From Hypoxylon rubiginosum (Eukaryota; Ascomycota; Sordariomycetes; Xylariales; Hypoxylaceae), in NCBI GenBank assembly GCA_902806565.1, contig CADCXA010000003.1, positions 186,001 to 250,000 on the forward strand: DNA of 64,000 nt. Direction: 5' to 3'. Of the stretch, positions 1 to 11,133 are shown one piece after another. Each line of letters opens with the position of its first letter. Positions within the stretch are counted from its first letter, which is position 1. Below the pieces are notes generated by a model. It did no database searches, was not told the DNA's origin, and was given only the letters and a program-made list of their open reading frames with translations. Made by a program: the position numbers and the translations under genes.

Positions 1-353
1 GTGAATCCGCCTCCGGGAAAATGAAGGACAACTCTATGTTTGTCGGCTGTTGGCTGCGCGGTCGCATTTGGGTCCCAAAGCCCTATCAAGGGAGCCGGCT
101 TGATGGTCGGCGAAGCCAAGATGCCAGAATAAAGCTCAGCCTCACCAGGTTGCACCAGGGCGAGTCGTTCTTTTGCCTTCTCCCTTGTCGGTAGCTTGGC
201 GCCTTGATCACCGGTGATTTCGATGTAATCGAAGAAGCTACGTAGGAAAGAGGCCGCAACACATGTTCTCAACTTCCACTGTGGTATTGGTCGTAGCGAG
301 GTAGGAAGATAGTACACTAGAAGCGAAGCTATTTGCAGAGGGAGCTTGAACAT
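1..353 (-). CDS. alpha/beta hydrolase, N-terminal part (runs off left edge)
   Basis: An open frame starts at the ATG at 353..351 and stays open to base 1, giving about 117 residues before the edge. It begins MFKLPLQIASLLVYYLPTS, an N-terminal hydrophobic segment that may anchor the protein in a membrane. The frame ends in HRVVLHFPGGGF, which matches the oxyanion-hole region (HGGGF/HGGGW type) of the alpha/beta-hydrolase-3 / hormone-sensitive-lipase-like family. Such fungal enzymes hydrolyse esters or lactones; the nucleophile-elbow GxSxG and the Asp/His would lie outside the window, so activity cannot be judged. No intron is needed in the visible part. It is transcribed away from the PTH11-like gene at 1648. 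Confidence 0.75.
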   Translation of the reverse strand, partial: MFKLPLQIASLLVYYLPTSLRPIPQWKLRTCVAASFLRSFFDYIEITGDQGAKLPTREKAKERLALVQPGEAELYSGILASPTIKPAPLIGLWDPNATAQPTADKHRVVLHFPGGGF

Positions 354-1647
354 GAAGTAAAAGACGTAGATGCCCTTGAACGGCTGGGAGAGAGGGAGTG
401 AAACCATTTTGAAAATATATGGAACTGATATAGACGTGTTTGGAGTAGGTACTTAGTCAAGAGGACAATTCTGGCTGTAGATAATTCAGAGTTTCTTGGT
501 TTCGAAGTCGAATTCATAGAAGATATCTTGTTTCGTCTTTTAATCAAGTAGATGCAACCCCTGAACGTAGCCTGCTGTGTTGCAATGCACGCTGCGGTTA
601 GACCACCCGCATATGCATATGGAAACATCTGTCGATATTTCTTAGTTCTGTGCGGTGACCTGTCAGTAATTTTCTCAGTTACCCAAGTTTTTCGTACATA
701 TGCTGCTTAGTTTTCAGGGAGGAACCAACAGTTTTATGGGTAAGAATAGTACTTCAACTGGTGTATATTTTAAAAAGAACAGGCGACCACACGAATGAGA
801 ATAGACACCAACACACCCATTATTCAGATATCCATGAATCCTCATTGGCTGCCCCTTATCCATATTAGCCCCCAACGTCTTGTCAACTTGCGTCGGCCCG
901 AAACTTGATACGCAACATACTAAGAATACATGTAGGTACATGTGTACGTTTAGGCTCGGACGAGGGAAAACTGCGCAGCCACTACCTACCCCCAATTGCT
1001 TGCAAGTAGAACTAATGGCCATCAAGTACTTGAGGGGACTTCTCAGCTTTGTGTATTCCGTTACATCAGGGTGTGTTGCAAGAGGCACAGCCGAACGAAA
1101 TGCATGAAACCAGCAGAAGTGTACCTAGGCCAGCACCATGTTGGTGGCTTGTCCCAACGGTGAGATTTTTATTACTTGGCACATAGTCATGTCTACCTCC
1201 TAGCAAGGAGGTAGGTCTACCTACATCAACGCCAATAATCAGCGTCACTGCCTATGTCTCGGCGCGCACCTGACGATTGCTGACCTCCAAAAGGAGGTTT
1301 TCTAAAGCAGGCTACCAATTGCATCAAATTTTCACCCTATGTCATTGCTATGTCCAGCGAGGTTGCACGGCTATTGGGGCATATTTAATGTAGGCTGCAC
1401 TAGTTCTGACAATCCTACAGCAAGAGAATTGGTTGATTAAGAGGTTCTATATTAAAAAGACTGAACCGGGCTGTGACCGTCTGCTCAGGATAGCACCAAG
1501 ATTTACTTGTCACCTTTCGGCCAAGTTGCCACCACATAGTATATGTAAAAGAAATCATACCAGTATGTCAACTCACTGTTTCAAGTGTTCAGTTTGACCT
1601 AGACCTACGGATCTACCCCAAGTCGGCTCCATTTCTCAACTTGAATC
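354..1647. other. intergenic region between divergent genes
   Basis: About 1.3 kb between the hydrolase start (-) and the PTH11-like start (+). The frames here are short, lack a recognisable domain and overlap one another, so I call no gene. It presumably holds both promoters. It contains a small inverted repeat of the AGGTAG/CTACCT type near 1194-1222, but no clear TATA box was assigned. Confidence 0.5.
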
Positions 1648-3000
1648 ATGGTTCCTCTTACCCAGGGCGCAAGGCAGAACTTGGAAGCTTGCTCTGCCAT
1701 GATTGGTCTCACTGCTCTCGCCGTCGTCAGCAGAGTGGTTGTGAGACTTACTCACAACCAGGCGCTACAAGGCTCTGACTGGCTATGCTTGATATCTCTC
1801 GCCCTATTCTACGCTCAGTGCGGGCTTATCATCGACTGTAAGAGTCTTCTACAACAGCTTATCGCCGTTATTATGTACGAGTTAGGGTCTGACCCGAATG
1901 CATTGCTTCAGTCATTATCAGGAACGGTGCTTATGATCTTGGCCCACCATTACAACTTGCCCAGATCGTGGAACTACTAAAGGTAATGCATATGCCACCG
2001 ACTTATACTCAAGACAGCACCGTGCTGACGATGAAAAGACTACCTGGGTCGCCGAGATCTTGTTTGGTGGACTTATCACAGCTGTGAAATTGAGTATTCT
2101 ATGGTTCTACTACTCGATATTCTCGGTGAACCGTAACGTCAAGCGTGCCATATTCATCACGGGAACCGGGTGCATCGTTTGGTTTATCGTCACTACATTC
2201 ATCGTCCTGTTCCAGTGCCACCCCATCGACGCGTTCTGGAACCAGCTTACCCAGCCACCGTTCTGCCTCGATTCACCAACCTTTCTGCTCGGATACGAGA
2301 TGACAAATTTGTTCTTGGACGTGGCAATCCTCTGCATTCCGCTCGGTGTCCTGAAACAACTGCATCTTCCGCTCTTTAAGAAGATATCTGTCGGTGTCAT
2401 CTTCATCTTAGGAGGACTGTAAGTCATTCCCCCCTTCTCACACTATGGTACTCGCTTTATTCAACCCAAACTTACTCATGTCAATTGGTATAGTGTGTGT
2501 ATTGCAAGCATTATTCGAATGACCGCCATATACAAGCTCCCAAATCCATCATTGGACTGTGAGTACCGCTGTTCACATATCTATACCTTGCTTTCCCAGA
2601 CATTCCAGGCGTTGACAGTTAGGCAGTCAGCTTCCCCGTTTCACTACTCTGGGGTACAATACAATCGGGTCTGGCAATCATCTGTAGCTGTCTTCCTATA
2701 CTCGGGCCGGTCTATAGCACGGTCGCCAAAGCATCCGATGCGGTGCGAGCTTGGTATAGGCCATTACTATCACGTTCTTCAAGAAGAAAGGCCTTTCACG
2801 ACAACGGCTCGAAGGCAACGGATGCAGCCGGTTCGCGGCAAAGTTGGACTAGATTTGGAGGTTCTCGTGATATAGGGGTAGCAGGAGGGTGGGCTCGCGT
2901 TAACCCCGAGGATGGGTCCGAAACTTTCCCTCTCAAACCAACGCACTCGGGTGCGGCGTCGAGAGACAGAGACTTGGAGCGACAACAACCTTTTTCGTAG
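1648..3000 (+). CDS. PTH11/SAT4-like rhodopsin-fold membrane protein (possible pseudogene)
   Basis: Exons read as 1648-1837, 1912-1982, a frame change, about 1988-2418, 2494-2558 and 2627-3000. The product is a multi-helix fungal integral membrane protein of the SAT4/PTH11-like 'rhodopsin domain' family. These are GPCR-like proteins of the plasma membrane, often linked with surface or host sensing. Visible family signatures are the GAYDLGPPLQLAQIVELLK loop, TAVKLSILWFYYSIFSVNR (the KLSIL..FY..F helix), a C..P..AFW loop (QCHPIDAFW), and LLWGTIQSGLAIICSCLPIL in the last helices, followed by a charged cytoplasmic tail. Between 1982 and 1988 the frame changes: AAG at 1980 is followed by five bases before AYATDLYSRQ continues in another frame. 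Only an unusually short 35-nt intron (1983-2017) would restore the frame by splicing, and it would delete those residues. It may therefore be a frameshifted allele, a sequencing error or a very short intron. The exact ligand and role are unknown. Confidence 0.7.
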
Positions 3001-3700
3001 ACCTGAAGAGCTAGTATTTATATTGTATCATGAAACTAGGAGGGTAAGAAGGTGACAATAATGTATTCCTGAGAACCGAAATATCACATTTCCACGTACC
3101 TTTCCTTTATATCAATAAATCGACCATCTAAATAGGGGCCTGTTTAGGGGCCACTGGGTGTCTGGGGGTCTCGGCTCATGCCCGCGTGTTGACAATCTTC
3201 AACTGTTTTTGCTAGGGTAATACCGTTGATCCTATTGAGGCTTAAACGTACCATCGAGTTCAACAGCAAATCTGGGGGTTGCTATGGTACCACTTTTGAG
3301 TGGCGAGAAGCGCGTCTGTCGAACGCAAACACGGCGTCAAAGCCACGTCTTGGAGCTAGCTCGAAGATGACATTATGGTGGTTGCCCAACACACCTAAGG
3401 TATTCGTAGAGCGTACGCCAATATCGAGTTTAGGATTGCAGGATCGGGCTACCAAACTGTTGTTCTAGCAAACCTATTACGTATTGTATTCTATTTGACA
3501 GCTACGTATGTGTACGTAGACCTAAGTGGTGTAAGTGAAGTTCCTTCGAGGAATGTTGTATAAAGAAGCCAGGGGTTTCTTACATGTCAAACTAAGAACG
3601 ATAAAATGCACCATTCAAAGGCAGACACACCAATTCTTATTGGTGACTTCGGACTAATTAACTTCGAACTCCTTTGCTTTACCAACAATACTGACAAGCA
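3001..3700. other. intergenic region
   Basis: About 700 bases between the PTH11-like gene and the small secreted protein gene. One 80-codon frame at 3226-3468 has no recognisable motif and weak support. I see nothing else that can be named. Confidence 0.4.
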
Positions 3701-4351
3701 ATGATGAGGTTTCTTCCCTTCCTCGGGCTCGCTCTCTGCCTTGCCGCAGTCTCGCTGGCAGCAGACGAGGATCCCACACCACCACGTTCTCCCGATAAAT
3801 GGAAGGCGACCTTCTACCTGGACGCCGGCGTATGTAATGCGGTAGCCAACAATATAACAGAATATATCGCATACGACGGGGATAAGACTGTGAGCATACT
3901 TTCGTTTCGTCCTTTCACTGAACACTCGGTTTTATTCTTTCATCAATTTTATATCAGCCTGCCTACCTAGGTAACTACCTCCTTCATATCTGGCATTAGA
4001 GGATTCTCAGTGCTTTTAGCTCTTTCTCTCCTTTCCACTCCAACAGGCCGGACATACTAATTCCAGCAAATCTTCAAGTCCAGCAAGACTTGCCAGAACG
4101 TTGGTCAACACCCAGAGGGAGCAGTCGCTTGCTCCTACTGGACTGATGGTGGCCATACAGGACCAGGCCCATGTGATAGCTCAAGCCCTGTTAGCGCGCT
4201 AAGCGTGAAGGCCAGATACTCTCTGTGTGAACTATACTCCGTGCCGGATTGCCAGGGCCTCGTGACGCAGCGTATCAGCGGACGGGGAGGATGGTCTTGC
4301 GTCGACACCGTGAGCGTTGAGAGCTTCAACTGTCAGCTCGCTCCGGAGTGA
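3701..4351 (+). CDS. small secreted cysteine-rich protein (effector-like)
   Basis: Two exons, 3701-3889 and 4067-4351, joined in phase 0 across a 177-nt intron (GTGAGC..CCAG, with a TACTAA branch-like site just upstream of the acceptor), give 157 residues. Residues 1-20 form a signal peptide (MMRFLPFLGLALCLAAVSLA). The mature chain has eight cysteines, at about 45, 72, 85, 99, 117, 125, 141 and 152, an even number consistent with four disulfides. There is no transmembrane helix and no domain I recognise. Size, secretion and cysteine content are typical of fungal extracellular effectors or small stable secreted proteins; the function is unknown. Either of two adjacent ATGs (3701 or 3704) could be used. 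It is followed 3' by the convergently oriented CDC7-like kinase. Confidence 0.7.
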
Positions 4352-4829
4352 AGAAGGGGGGGTTGAGTTGACGAGGACTAAAGTTATAGGTTGTGACTCG
4401 GTAAACAGTTGTGGAAAATTGGTTCTACTAGGGGTAATGAACCTCTTGGAGCGGAAAACTCTTGATAACAAGTCTTGCACGAAATAGGTAGGTAGATATA
4501 GTTAGTTAGGCCATAGATAAACATCATTCTCATATTTTGGATGTGAGAATGCTAGTTAACTCAACAGAGTACCTATCTATGCAGCTCATTAGCGGCACGC
4601 AAGGCATCTTAAGTTCTCATCGTATTATGAAGTATTTAGATAACTACCTACCTACCTAGGTTAGGTAGACACCTATGCAATTACACGCGTGCTGGATGGG
4701 GACACCTCGAGCTGATGACTCGATGCACTTTGCCAAAACGGCCGGCTAGTATCCCCTTAATGCGCGACTCTCGTCGCTATATTGCATGCACAGCATTATG
4801 AATCACCACTGAAGTTCCATCTCTTCTTC
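4352..4829. other. convergent intergenic region
   Basis: About 480 bases between the 3' ends of the secreted-protein gene (+) and the CDC7-like gene (-). It is AT-rich and contains a CTACCTACCTACCTAGGTTAGGTAG stretch near 4645-4668, one example of the dispersed TACCTAGG motif. No gene is visible. Confidence 0.5.
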
Positions 4830-6308
4830 TCATAACATCATTACGTCGTCCTCAACGTCTGGCTCTGGCCCTGGCGTGTCATTCATCTGTAAGAACTCAT
4901 GCACCAACGCTTCCTTAGCACTGATCCTCTTCGTCGGGTCCAAGTCCATGCATCGGTGCAGGAACTCGATTGCCCCCTTCTCCTCTTCCGTCAACGTGTT
5001 CGACTTCCCATCCTTACCGCCGTCGCTCCGGCACGTGCTCCATAGCATGATCTTCTCGAAACTGAACCCCCTTTCCCCGATAGTAGGGATGTTGGTGTCG
5101 AACACGCATCCGTGAATCTGGCCGGCCTGTTTCATGCGCTTGGATCCGTAGATGGTGGCGATCTCGATCATGGCCTCGATATCGTCCGCGCTGTTGAAAA
5201 ATGGAAAGCGTTTACACAGGATTGTCAGGAGGATCACGCCGGCAGACCAGACGTCGATCTTGGTGGTCTGCTCCGTGCACTTGAACAATACCTCGGGCGC
5301 GCGAAAGCCACGAGTACCGGCCCGGTTGGCCCGGCGAGAGGGTCGCGTGTCATTCACGGGATATCCGGGCTGCGGGCCGGCCTGGGCCGAGCTGAAAGCA
5401 ACCGACTGTTGCAACCGTTGCTTCCTGACTTGCCGGTCCTCGTGGCAGAGACACGGCTTGGTCTCTACTCCTTCCCGTTCCGCCAGGCCAAAGTCGACCA
5501 ATACTCCGCGCTTCTTGTCCGGGTCGTAGAGGAAGTTGGTGGGTTTGATGTCGCGATGGATGATGCCCTTCTCGTGTACAGCGGCGAGGGCGGTGAAGAG
5601 GGATCGGAAGTAGACCCTCATGTCGTAGACACTCATTTGAGGGTAGTATTTCCGAAAGTCTTGGTGGCGGAAATAAGGGAGAATGGCGAGGACTTGGTCG
5701 GCTTGGCGGAAGGCGGTGATGAGAGGACAGACGGAGTGGGAGTCTCGTAGGTCGTGGAGGAGTTCGAGCTCGTTGAGGATACGGGCGGGTGAGGAGGTAA
5801 CGTAGATTTTCTTGATGGCCACAAATTTGGGCTTGTGACTCGTGTTAGGTCGTGAATGAGAAGAGTTTCGGAGTGGTGGAGGTCGCCATTGGGATTCCGC
5901 TGCATCTATATCCCAGCTATTATCGTACTGGTCGTATTGTATGTCTTCGGCTTTGTAGACTGTGGAAAAGGTGCCTTCTCCGATGCGTTTTATCAACCGA
6001 TATTTGCCCTTGCAGCTGGGGAATGTGGCCTCGAGCTTGTCTATGTCGCGTTGGACGCTAAGGTCGATCTCGTCGCTATCGTCAGAGGAATCAGTCTCGC
6101 AACCGTCATCGTCCTCGACATGGTTCTCCTGCTCTTCTTCGTCTTCGGCTAATATATCATCATGGTCGTCGTTCTCGTCGTATTGCTCGTCGCCTCGTTG
6201 GGTCTGACTCTGTGTAGATTCTTCAACATCCGAGGTATCGCGTGTGTACTCGTCCTCGTGGATCTGGAAGGGCTCCTTGGCCACACGACGATGTATGGCA
6301 GCAGCCAT
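4830..6308 (-). CDS. CDC7: Cdc7/Hsk1-type cell-cycle serine/threonine kinase (DDK catalytic subunit)
   Basis: A single-exon gene of 492 residues. The start is the first ATG (6308..6306, MAAAIHRRVAKEPF); the open frame upstream of it has no ATG. Residues 1-95 are an acidic, low-complexity tail. The kinase domain follows: glycine loop GEGTFSTVY (110-118), ATP lysine in VAIKKIYV (about K166), catalytic loop HRDIKPTNFL (251-260), DFG at 272-274, and the APE segment GTRGFRAPEVLF. Family-typical inserts separate the glycine loop from the lysine and DFG from APE, as in Cdc7/Hsk1. The complex with Dbf4 phosphorylates the MCM helicase to fire origins. It is divergent from condensin subunit 1 across a shared 750-bp promoter holding tandem GCGCGT elements. 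Confidence 0.93.
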   Translation of the reverse strand: MAAAIHRRVAKEPFQIHEDEYTRDTSDVEESTQSQTQRGDEQYDENDDHDDILAEDEEEQENHVEDDDGCETDSSDDSDEIDLSVQRDIDKLEATFPSCKGKYRLIKRIGEGTFSTVYKAEDIQYDQYDNSWDIDAAESQWRPPPLRNSSHSRPNTSHKPKFVAIKKIYVTSSPARILNELELLHDLRDSHSVCPLITAFRQADQVLAILPYFRHQDFRKYYPQMSVYDMRVYFRSLFTALAAVHEKGIIHRDIKPTNFLYDPDKKRGVLVDFGLAEREGVETKPCLCHEDRQVRKQRLQQSVAFSSAQAGPQPGYPVNDTRPSRRANRAGTRGFRAPEVLFKCTEQTTKIDVWSAGVILLTILCKRFPFFNSADDIEAMIEIATIYGSKRMKQAGQIHGCVFDTNIPTIGERGFSFEKIMLWSTCRSDGGKDGKSNTLTEEEKGAIEFLHRCMDLDPTKRISAKEALVHEFLQMNDTPGPEPDVEDDVMML

Positions 6309-7058
6309 GATATATAACGATAATAACACCTCTATTGTTTGCCGTTTTTCTGTATTCTTCTCCGTAGCCCTCTCCAGCCCAGCCCAGTCCAGTAGGATCT
6401 AACCCCCCTCGGCGTGCTAGATGTAAGGCTGGGAATAACCACAATTGCAAGTTCCAAGTTGTATGTAGGAGGACGTAATGGCCAATAATACTAAGCAGTC
6501 GAGTTAAAACGTCACTCGGCGTCGGAAAGGCTTGGCTGGTAAGGGAAGAAGGAATCTGAGTAGTGGTACAACCAGTGGTATGTTGCTAGAAAGTGTTATG
6601 TACCTTAGGTACCTAGGTGTAGGTAAGAGGTAAGTGATAGAATGCGCCGGTGATTTCTCGGGTAATTATTTGACGCGGTTTTATTTAGCGGGAGGTAAGC
6701 GGGTAGGGCGCGTGAACTAGGGCGCGTAACTACCGTAAACAAAAACAAAAATGGTTGCTAAAGCAGCTGCCGTCGCATTTTGCTCAATCTACACCCAATA
6801 AGTCAATAAATCAATAAACTCCCAATGTTATCGTTATCCTACTATCCATCCTACTGTCCTTCCTACAAGACAGCCACTACTTTTGAAAGATACCCTGGAG
6901 ATACCCCCCTCCCCCATTATTGCTTCATACTACATGTGTAGATGTCTTAGAAGCACTTTGCGAACTTTGATTTCTCGCTTCGTATTCTAACTTGCTTGTC
7001 TTGATTGCCTCCATTCTGGTCCATCCGCGCTGATCAGGCGCAAATCCACGAGGACACG
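6309..7058. promoter_or_regulatory. bidirectional promoter, CDC7-like / condensin subunit 1
   Basis: A 750-bp divergent promoter. It contains TGACGCGG (6671-6678) and a tandem repeat of TAGGGCGCGTGAAC / TAGGGCGCGTAAC, with GGGCGCGT at 6706-6713 and 6720-6727. These resemble MCB/E2F-like G1-S elements (core CGCG) but are not perfect ACGCGT. It also holds a TACCTTAGGTACCTAGGT palindromic block at 6601-6618 and, 5' of the condensin ATG, a pyrimidine-rich leader around 6830-6920. The function of the repeats is inferred from sequence only. Confidence 0.5.
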
Positions 7059-10000
7059 ATGGATCCCATCAGCTTCGATATCAACGATGCGCTCAAGCAC
7101 TACATGAGCGATCCTGCTGGCATCGCGACGCCAGAAGCCGACGGCGCATTAGTCGACTGCGAATCCGACCCCGAGTCTCTATCCAACATCTCCCTTCTCA
7201 ACCCCGTCTTGAATCCAATAGTCGATGCCGTCGCCGAAAATCCTGATGCCATCATGCGTAGCGCATACTTTGACTCGCTGCAGTTCCTTCTCAAGTGTGC
7301 ACCCACTTCCCTTGCTTCCCCTGAAAAATCTCAACCTTCACAGACTTCTAGCGCGAGGACGAGAGAACCAATTTCTAAGCTTTTCCTGCAATCCAGATAC
7401 ACACAGTTCCTGCCGACTCACGCCCTCAGCAAGATCTTCGACTTGATCATGAGCGGCCTGGCAGCCGAAGCCGACGCCATCAATCACGACCTCGAAAATC
7501 CCGAGGAGCAGGAGATGATCACTCACCACAAGTCCCTATTAGAGATATACGGCTTCCTACTACAGTGGACCATCGCTTGCGTCGAGACCAAAGCCGCCGA
7601 AAAGTCTTCTACCGCGCCCGTATCGCGTGCTAGAGGGAAGGGCGCCAAGTCTAAGACCGCTGCTAGCAAAGATGGCAGCTGGGATAGCGCCACCCAGCTC
7701 CAGTCGGCACTAGACGTCATGTCCAAGGTTCTTAAGTTGAAGCTGGGCAAGATCTTCCTGACCACGAGCGAGCGCGATACTTTCATCGGCCTCCTCACGA
7801 GACCCGTCTACATGGTCCTGGAGAGCGAACAGAGGGTCAAGAACACGGCCATAAAAATGCACGCCTTTAAGGTCTTATGCATCGCCGTGAAGCACCACGG
7901 GCATGGCTATGGTGAGTGGTACTAGATAAGTTAGGCTAATAAAGTGCTAACGCAGAAGCAGCGGCGCAAATCTCCATCGTCCAGAATTTGACCTACTTTG
8001 AGCATCTATCTGAGCCGATGGCCGAATTCTTGCACATTCTTGCCGAACAATACGACTACCCGCAGCTAGCTGATGAAGTCCTGAGAGAAATTAGCAACAA
8101 GGAGTTCAATAGTAACGATACCAAGGGGCCCAAGTCGGTCTCATCCTTCATTATCAAGCTATCCGAGCTTGTGCCTCGCCTAGTAATCAAGCAAATGACG
8201 ATGCTAGCTAAGCAGCTAGATAGCGAAGTTTGTCTACTCCCAAAATATTGTGAATTAACCTAACGTATAACAGGCGTACACTCTAAGGTCCTCCTTGATC
8301 GAAGTATGCGGTAACATGATTGCCCACCTCAGCACCCAAGAAGAGCGCGGCGAAAACCACAAGTCGCAACTTAACGCTTTCTTCGACGTCTTAGAGGAGC
8401 GCTTCCTCGACATCAACCCTTACTGCAGATGTAGAGCGATACAGGTTTATACGCGGCTATGTGAACTTGAGCAGAAATTCCCCAAGCGCCGCCAGAAAGT
8501 GGCTGAGCTAGCCTGCCGAAGTCTCGAGGACAAGAGCAGCCACGTAAGAAGGAATGCGATCAAGCTCATGGGTACCCTGATCAAGACCCATCCCTTTACT
8601 GTGCTACACGGAGCGCAATTATCTCGCAAGGATTGGCAAGAAAGGCTCGGCAAGGTTGATGCCGAATTGGACGCCTTAAAACCGCCAGCTGGGGAGCCAG
8701 GGTTAGGAGAAGACAGGGGTAACAACACTGCTCTCGTAGATGAACCTACCCAGATCGAATCGCCCCAGAAACCCAGCCCCAGCGAGATGACCGAAGAAGA
8801 GAAGGAAGCAGTAGTTCGAAAAGCCCAGGAAGATGCTGCCACTTCAGAAGCGATTGAGAAACTTACATTGACGAAGCGATATTACACTGACGCTCTCAAA
8901 TTCATTGATGTGTTGCATGAGGCCACGAGCACCGTTTGCCAACTACTAGGCTCCAAGAACAAGTCTGAAGTCATCGAGGCAATGGACTACTTGGAAATTG
9001 GCAATGCCTACAACGTCGAAGACAATATGGTTGGAATCCGACGAATGATGCGTCTCATCTGGACGAAGGGCAACAGCGACGAGGGTAAGGGCGTACAATC
9101 TCATCTCATCGACTGCTATAAGCGATTGTTCTTCGAGGCACCGGATAGCTTCAGTCCAAACGATGCCGCCATCTATATCGCGAGAAATATGATTAGTCTC
9201 ACGTCGGGCACGACCCCGGCGGAGCTAACAAGTTTAGAACAACTCCTTGCGACGATGATGAAAGGTGGGATGATTTCCGATCGTGTCATCACGAAGTTAT
9301 GGGAGGTATACGGCTTTCAGAAGAGAGAAATTTCCCGATCGCAACGACGGGGTGCTATCATTGTCCTGGGTATGCTTGCTACCGCTTCGCCCGAGATTGT
9401 TGTTGGCGAGATGGAGACGATGCTACGAACAGGGCTGGGATCTCACGGTCGAAATGACCTCCAGCTAGCCAAGTTTACGTGCATTGCTCTACGGAGGCTG
9501 AACCCCACTGGTAGGCAAGCCAAGGACTCGCCGGTCAAGTTCAGCCGTCTTCCGAACGAGCACGCCGTGCTGGCAAAGCTAGCGGCAATCACCGAGGTGC
9601 CAAGTGATAGTAAGGAATGGTTTGGAGTTGCCGAGCAGGCTATTAATGCCATCTACGTCCTCGCAAAGCATCCTGACACGCTGTGTTCCGAGATCATCAG
9701 ACGCAGGACCAAGACCGTATTCGCCGCTCAGCAAAAGTCGCCTATCGCATCTCGTCCGGGCTCGCGGGACTTCGACCCCACAGTCACGGCGGCGGTGAAT
9801 CAAGGCATGACCCAGGGTTTCACCATGGGACTCGACAATCCCACCCAGACTATCAACAGGCTTCCTTCGGAGCCGCCGGCCGAACCCAAGCAGAAGGCTG
9901 CAATTGCACTGTCGCAGCTTCTTTTCATCGTCGGTCACGTAGCCATAAAACAGATTGTCCACCTCGAACTCTGCGAGCTAGACTTCAAACGCCGGAAGCA

Positions 10001-11133
10001 AGAAAAAGAGAAGAATGCCGGGGCTCAGCCAGCCGAGCCGCGACCTTCGGTCGGAGGCCGCAGGGGCAAGACAGCCACTCCAGCTCCTCAGGAGGAGGCC
10101 GGCGACGAATTGGATTTGATCGGCGGAACGACGGAGGACGACTTTACGGAGGCTATGGCGCACATCCGCGAACAAGAACTACTGTTCGGGCCGCAGTCTC
10201 TGCTGGCCAACTTCGGCCCCATGGTTGCCGAGGTCTGCTCGCGCAGCGACATCTACAAGGACAAGAGCCTGCAGGCGGCGGCCACGCTATGCCTAGCCAA
10301 GCTCATGTGCGTGAGCAGCGAGTACTGCGAGGCGCACCTGCCGCTGCTCATCACGATCATGGAGCGGTCGCCGGACGCGACGGTGCGGTCGAACGTGGTG
10401 ATCGCGCTGGGCGACATGGCGGTCTGCTTCAACCACCTGATCGACGAGAACACGGACTTTTTGTACCGGCGGCTCGCGGACCGCGACCTGTCGGTGAAGC
10501 GGACGTGCCTGATGACGCTGACGTTCCTGATCCTGGCGGGACAGGTCAAGGTCAAGGGCCAGCTGGGCGAGATGGCCAAGTGCCTCGAGGACGGGGACAA
10601 GCGGATCGCGGACCTGGCCCGCATGTTCTTCTCCGAGCTGAGCACCAAGGACAACGCCGTGTACAACCACTTTGTGGATATGTTTAGTCTGCTATCCGCG
10701 GGCCAGATGGAAGAGGAGAGCTTCCGGCGGATCGTCAAGTTCTTGCTTGGGTTTGTTGAAAAGGTATGTTTGGTGTACTTCCCGATGTCTTGGTTTCTTT
10801 TTGTTTTCCCCTGGTAAAATCACTCTTACCTCGTGTATGAGAATAAACCTCCAGGGTTTCCATGAATCCTCTCTATCCTAACATGACACAACATCATTTT
10901 TCCCGATGAAAACCTACCTAGGTACCTTTATGATACATTTTGCTAACGAGGGTGGAAAACAGGACAAGCACGCCAGACAGCTGGCAGAGAAGCTGGCGGC
11001 GCGCCTGCAGCGCTGCGAGTCGGAGCGACAGTGGAACGACGTGGCGTTCGCGCTGGGCCTGCTCCAGCACAAGAACGAAGACATTGCCAAGGTCGTCGGC
11101 GAAGGGTACAAGGTGGTACTAACCGCCGCGTAA
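7059..11133 (+). CDS. YCS4: condensin complex subunit 1 (Cnd1/Ycs4/CAP-D2, HEAT-repeat)
   Basis: Four exons, 7059-7911, 7956-8227, 8274-10763 and 10963-11133, encode about 1261 residues, the usual length for fungal CAP-D2. Introns of 44, 46 and 199 nt have GT..AG ends. Translation begins at the first ATG, MDPISFDINDALKHYMSD; the upstream in-frame codons have no ATG. Exon 2 and the start of exon 3 carry the conserved HEAT block with SSLIEVCGNMIAHL and INPYCRCRAIQVYTRLCEL followed by SSHVRRNAIKLMGTLIKTHP. The C-terminal Cnd1 domain includes the VRSNVVIALGDMAVCFNHLI and LSVKRTCLMTLTFLILAGQV repeats. This non-SMC HEAT subunit binds the SMC2/SMC4 kleisin and compacts mitotic chromosomes. Codon third positions become strongly G/C around 10180-10680 compared with the rest of the gene. 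Confidence 0.95.

Noticed and set aside
5112..5750. 212-codon plus-strand frame
   Set aside because: Antisense to the Cdc7-like kinase domain; no motif of its own.
9683..10687. 334-codon plus-strand frame
   Set aside because: It overlaps condensin exon 3 in another frame and is rich in Gly/Arg/Ala from GC-rich codons. The condensin frame carries conserved HEAT repeats.
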